Assembly: GCA_036258175.1 (NCBI GenBank)
Contig: DATAEE010000263.1
Span: 17,583-81,582 of the forward strand
Length of the DNA: 64,000 bases
Reading direction: 5' to 3'
Origin: DATAEE01 sp036258175
Lineage (GTDB): Bacteria > Acidobacteriota > Vicinamibacteria > Vicinamibacterales > 2-12-FULL-66-21
The notes below the pieces were generated by a model. The model did not search any database and was not told where the DNA came from. It saw nothing but the letters and a program-made list of their open reading frames with translations. Position numbers and translations under genes: made by a program. This document shows, piece after piece, positions 62,085-64,000 of the stretch (positions are counted from its first letter, which is position 1; the number at the start of each line of letters is the position of its first letter).

Positions 62085-62090
62085 ATTATA
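62085..62090 (-). promoter_or_regulatory. -10 box of the guaA transcript
   Basis: A perfect TATAAT on the minus strand. No good -35 hexamer at normal spacing was found; TTGTGG lies 21 bp away. The expected leader is about 65 nt. The same bases read TATTAT on the plus strand and might also serve the divergent beta-propeller gene. Confidence 0.5.
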
Positions 62091-63241
62091 TGCGTGTGCG
62101 TGGAGTGCCCACCACAATATCTTGTAGGTCGATTCCCCTGATCCTCGCTGTCGCCCTCATCAATCGAGGATCGTCGCTCACGCCCTTCTTCCCGATCGCC
62201 ACCAATTGGCGCACGGCGCTCGCAGCCGCGCCGTCCGCGCCGGCGACGACCGATTCCCTGCACGTGTTCGTGCCGCTTCGCTCGGGCCGATTGGTTGCGC
62301 TCGACGTCGCGTCAGGCCGCGAGCGCTGGTCTGCTGAGCTGCTCGCGGCGCAACGTCCCGCTGTCGGCGACGGCGTGCTCTTCGTCGCGAACGCAACAGA
62401 GATTCGGGCGCTTGACGCGGCAACGGGCGCCCAGCGCTGGCAGCTTCCAGCGGGGCCACTCGCAACCGCTCCCGTATGGCGCGACGGATGGCTGGTCGCC
62501 GGCACAGAGGCCGGTGAGGTGCTGGCTGTTCGTGCCGCCGACGGCACGCTCCTGTGGCGTCGTCAGGTCGGCCGGCTGTCAGCCGTTCCGACGATTGACG
62601 GCGACCGCCTGATGCTGCCGCTGGCAGATGGCCGCATCGTCCTCGCGGCCCTGATGACTGGCGAGGAACGCTGGTCGCGCATGCTCGGCGGCGGCCCGGG
62701 GCCGGCGCTCCTGGACGATGAGCGCGTCTTCGTCGGCGCGCGTGACAACCATTTCTACTGCCTCGATGCGCGCGACGGCGCCATCCGCTGGCGCTGGCGC
62801 ACCGCCGCCGACATCATCGGGCCGGCCGTGGTGGATGCCGACCACGTGTATTTCATTTCGCTCGACAATGTCCTGCGGGCGCTCGATCGATGGCACGGCG
62901 GGCAGCGTTGGCGACGTCCCCTGCCGATGCGCGCGTTCGAGCCGCTGGTCACGCCTGACTTGTTGATCGTCGTTGGCGGGCTTGGGGCAGATGTGCTGTT
63001 TTTCAACGCTCGCGACGGCGCGCCCGCGGGAACATGGTCCGCCGGGGACCAGCTCGGGGCGCCGCTTGTGCTCACACCTGCCGCCGACCAGATACGGATG
63101 GTTGCGATCGCCGGCGGCATTTCCGGCGAGTGGATGGCGCTTGGCGTCGGATCGACCGCCGAGCTGCCGCTCGAGCCTCTGCTCGTTATGCCGGGGAAGC
63201 CGCTGACGCCCGAGGATGCGCCAGCGCCTCGCGGATCGTAA
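62090..63241 (+). CDS. PQQ-like beta-propeller protein, exported
   Basis: 383 residues. A hydrophobic N-terminus (IPLILAVALINRGSS) suggests export, and the body is a repeating beta-propeller with PQQ/quinoprotein blades: LVALDVASGRERWSAEL, IRALDAATGAQRWQLPAG, FYCLDARDGAIRWRWRT and LRALDRWHGGQRWRRP. It resembles BamB-like and other PQQ-repeat proteins but has no enzyme motif and no adjacent partner, so its role is unassigned. The 3' end overlaps the convergent aminotransferase gene by 56 nt. Confidence 0.75.
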   Translation: MRVRGVPTTISCRSIPLILAVALINRGSSLTPFFPIATNWRTALAAAPSAPATTDSLHVFVPLRSGRLVALDVASGRERWSAELLAAQRPAVGDGVLFVANATEIRALDAATGAQRWQLPAGPLATAPVWRDGWLVAGTEAGEVLAVRAADGTLLWRRQVGRLSAVPTIDGDRLMLPLADGRIVLAALMTGEERWSRMLGGGPGPALLDDERVFVGARDNHFYCLDARDGAIRWRWRTAADIIGPAVVDADHVYFISLDNVLRALDRWHGGQRWRRPLPMRAFEPLVTPDLLIVVGGLGADVLFFNARDGAPAGTWSAGDQLGAPLVLTPAADQIRMVAIAGGISGEWMALGVGSTAELPLEPLLVMPGKPLTPEDAPAPRGS

Positions 63242-64000
63242 CGGCGAGCCGTTTGACGCCCTCGTCGATGCGATCGGGGGTCGGCGCGGAGAACGAAAGA
63301 CGTATCCTGTCGGCGCCGGAGCCGTCGACGAAAAACGCAGTGCCGGCGACGTAGACGACGCCACGCTCAACAGCCGACGGGATCATCGCGTCCGAGTCGA
63401 TCCCGGACGGGAGCGTCGCCCACAGAAAAAACCCGCCCTGCGGTGTCGGCCAGCTCACGCTTTTCCCGAGCTCGCGCTTGAGCGCGGCAACCATGACGTC
63501 GCGCTTGCCCCGGTAGTGCTGCCGCAAGAGCGGCACATGACGCGCCAGCACACCGCGCTTGTACGCTTCGAACACCACCCGCTGGTCGAGCTCGCCGGTG
63601 CAAAGATCGCTTGCCTGTTTCGCCATTTCGAACTTGCCGGCCAGCGCGGGGGGTGCTGCAATCCAGGCGACGCGGTAGCCAGGTGCCAGTGTCTTCGAAA
63701 AGCTGCTTAGATAGACGACCCGGCCTTCCCTGTCGTCTGCCTTGATCGGCCGGATGTCCCTTTCGCCAGCATCCTCGAAGTACAGGTCGCGGTAGGGATC
63801 GTCCTCGACAATCAGCAGGTTCTGACGAGCTGCCCAGTCAAGGAGCAGCCGGCGTTTCTCTCTACCGAGCAGCAGACCGGTGGGATTCTGGAAGTTCGGC
63901 ACGACGTACAGAAACCGCACGCGCCGGCCGTCCGCGCGCAGGCGGCGAAGCACCGCGTCGAGATTGTCCAAGTCGATGCCGTCCGCTTCCTGCGCGACGC
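63186..64000 (-). CDS. PLP-dependent aminotransferase, class I/II (5' part beyond the window)
   Basis: About 270 C-terminal residues are visible and the frame stays open to the right edge (upstream residues read VAQEADGIDLDNL), so the TTG at 63971 is internal. Family motifs are VPNFQNPTG, IVEDDPYRDLYF and the PLP lysine in SSFSKTLAPGYRVAW. The layout resembles the LysN/2-aminoadipate and MocR-type aminotransferases; the substrate is uncertain. It ends inside the convergent propeller gene. Confidence 0.85.
   Translation of the reverse strand, partial: VAQEADGIDLDNLDAVLRRLRADGRRVRFLYVVPNFQNPTGLLLGREKRRLLLDWAARQNLLIVEDDPYRDLYFEDAGERDIRPIKADDREGRVVYLSSFSKTLAPGYRVAWIAAPPALAGKFEMAKQASDLCTGELDQRVVFEAYKRGVLARHVPLLRQHYRGKRDVMVAALKRELGKSVSWPTPQGGFFLWATLPSGIDSDAMIPSAVERGVVYVAGTAFFVDGSGADRIRLSFSAPTPDRIDEGVKRLAVTIREALAHPRASAASPA

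Noticed and set aside
62012..62090. Guanine-type riboswitch ahead of guaA
   Set aside because: The loops and conserved core of a purine riboswitch are absent; the hairpins follow a repeated AGTGGC/GCCACT pattern.

Overview
The window is GC-rich, gene-dense DNA from a diderm (LPS-bearing) bacterium, most probably an acidobacterium, perhaps of the Vicinamibacteria type. This placement is an inference from gene content and style: a type IV pilus/type II secretion secretin ending in a cohesin domain next to prepilin-like proteins, a PTS without sugar permease beside hprK, rapZ and rpoN, Tol-Pal with a TonB-like TolA, and G-rich or palindromic intergenic repeats. No rRNA, tRNA, CRISPR array, prophage or insertion sequence was recognised. 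Almost every base is coding; the only gap above 300 bases is 33538-33858.

Region 1 (1-8463) is a pilus/secretion assembly locus: pilN (cut by the left edge), pilO, a pilP-like gene, a secretin with a C-terminal cohesin domain, two GspG-like pseudopilins, and a third degenerate pseudopilin. Two minus-strand lipoprotein genes with PKD/Ig-like domains are interspersed. One of them carries a single-base frameshift, and a 3' relic of another pseudopilin lies between them. Region 2 (8570-16920) looks like amino-sugar and peptidoglycan-fragment salvage: two sodium/solute symporters, a beta-lactamase-fold hydrolase and a GHL10-like glycosidase on the minus strand, then a BadF-type amino-sugar kinase, NagB and MurQ. 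Region 3 (16952-23635) is a MoxR / DUF58 / BatA-like membrane locus. Region 4 (23647-31201) holds a TldE/TldD pair (the TldD has a Tat signal), a XerC/D recombinase, a STAS protein, MetK, an exported PHP protein and a YtrA-type GntR regulator with a visible operator.

Region 5 (31198-39001, minus strand) encodes a fused LptF-LptG permease, ParB, ParA, a bifunctional-nuclease-domain protein, MiaB and RecN. Region 6 (39110-44532, plus strand) is a complete tolQ-tolR-tolA/tonB-tolB-pal-cpoB operon followed by ssb. Region 7 (44573-62014, minus strand) is a 17-kb run of fourteen tightly packed genes: guaA, dnaE, accA, recJ, a fused lptC-lptA, lptB, rpoN, hpf, hprK, rapZ, an EIIA-Man, HPr, enzyme I and a cupin. 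Region 8 holds a PQQ-like beta-propeller protein and a PLP aminotransferase cut by the right edge.

The genes fit an envelope theme: LPS export (LptF-G, LptC-A, LptB), the Tol-Pal machine, pilus/secretion assembly and cell-wall sugar salvage, with a regulatory PTS. The least ordinary things are the cohesin-tailed secretin, a repeat array translated as the leader of a pseudopilin, the duplicated and decaying lipoprotein/pseudopilin modules, two lpt fusions, several promoters whose -10 box lies only 6-17 nt before the start codon, and alternative hairpins in the guaA leader.
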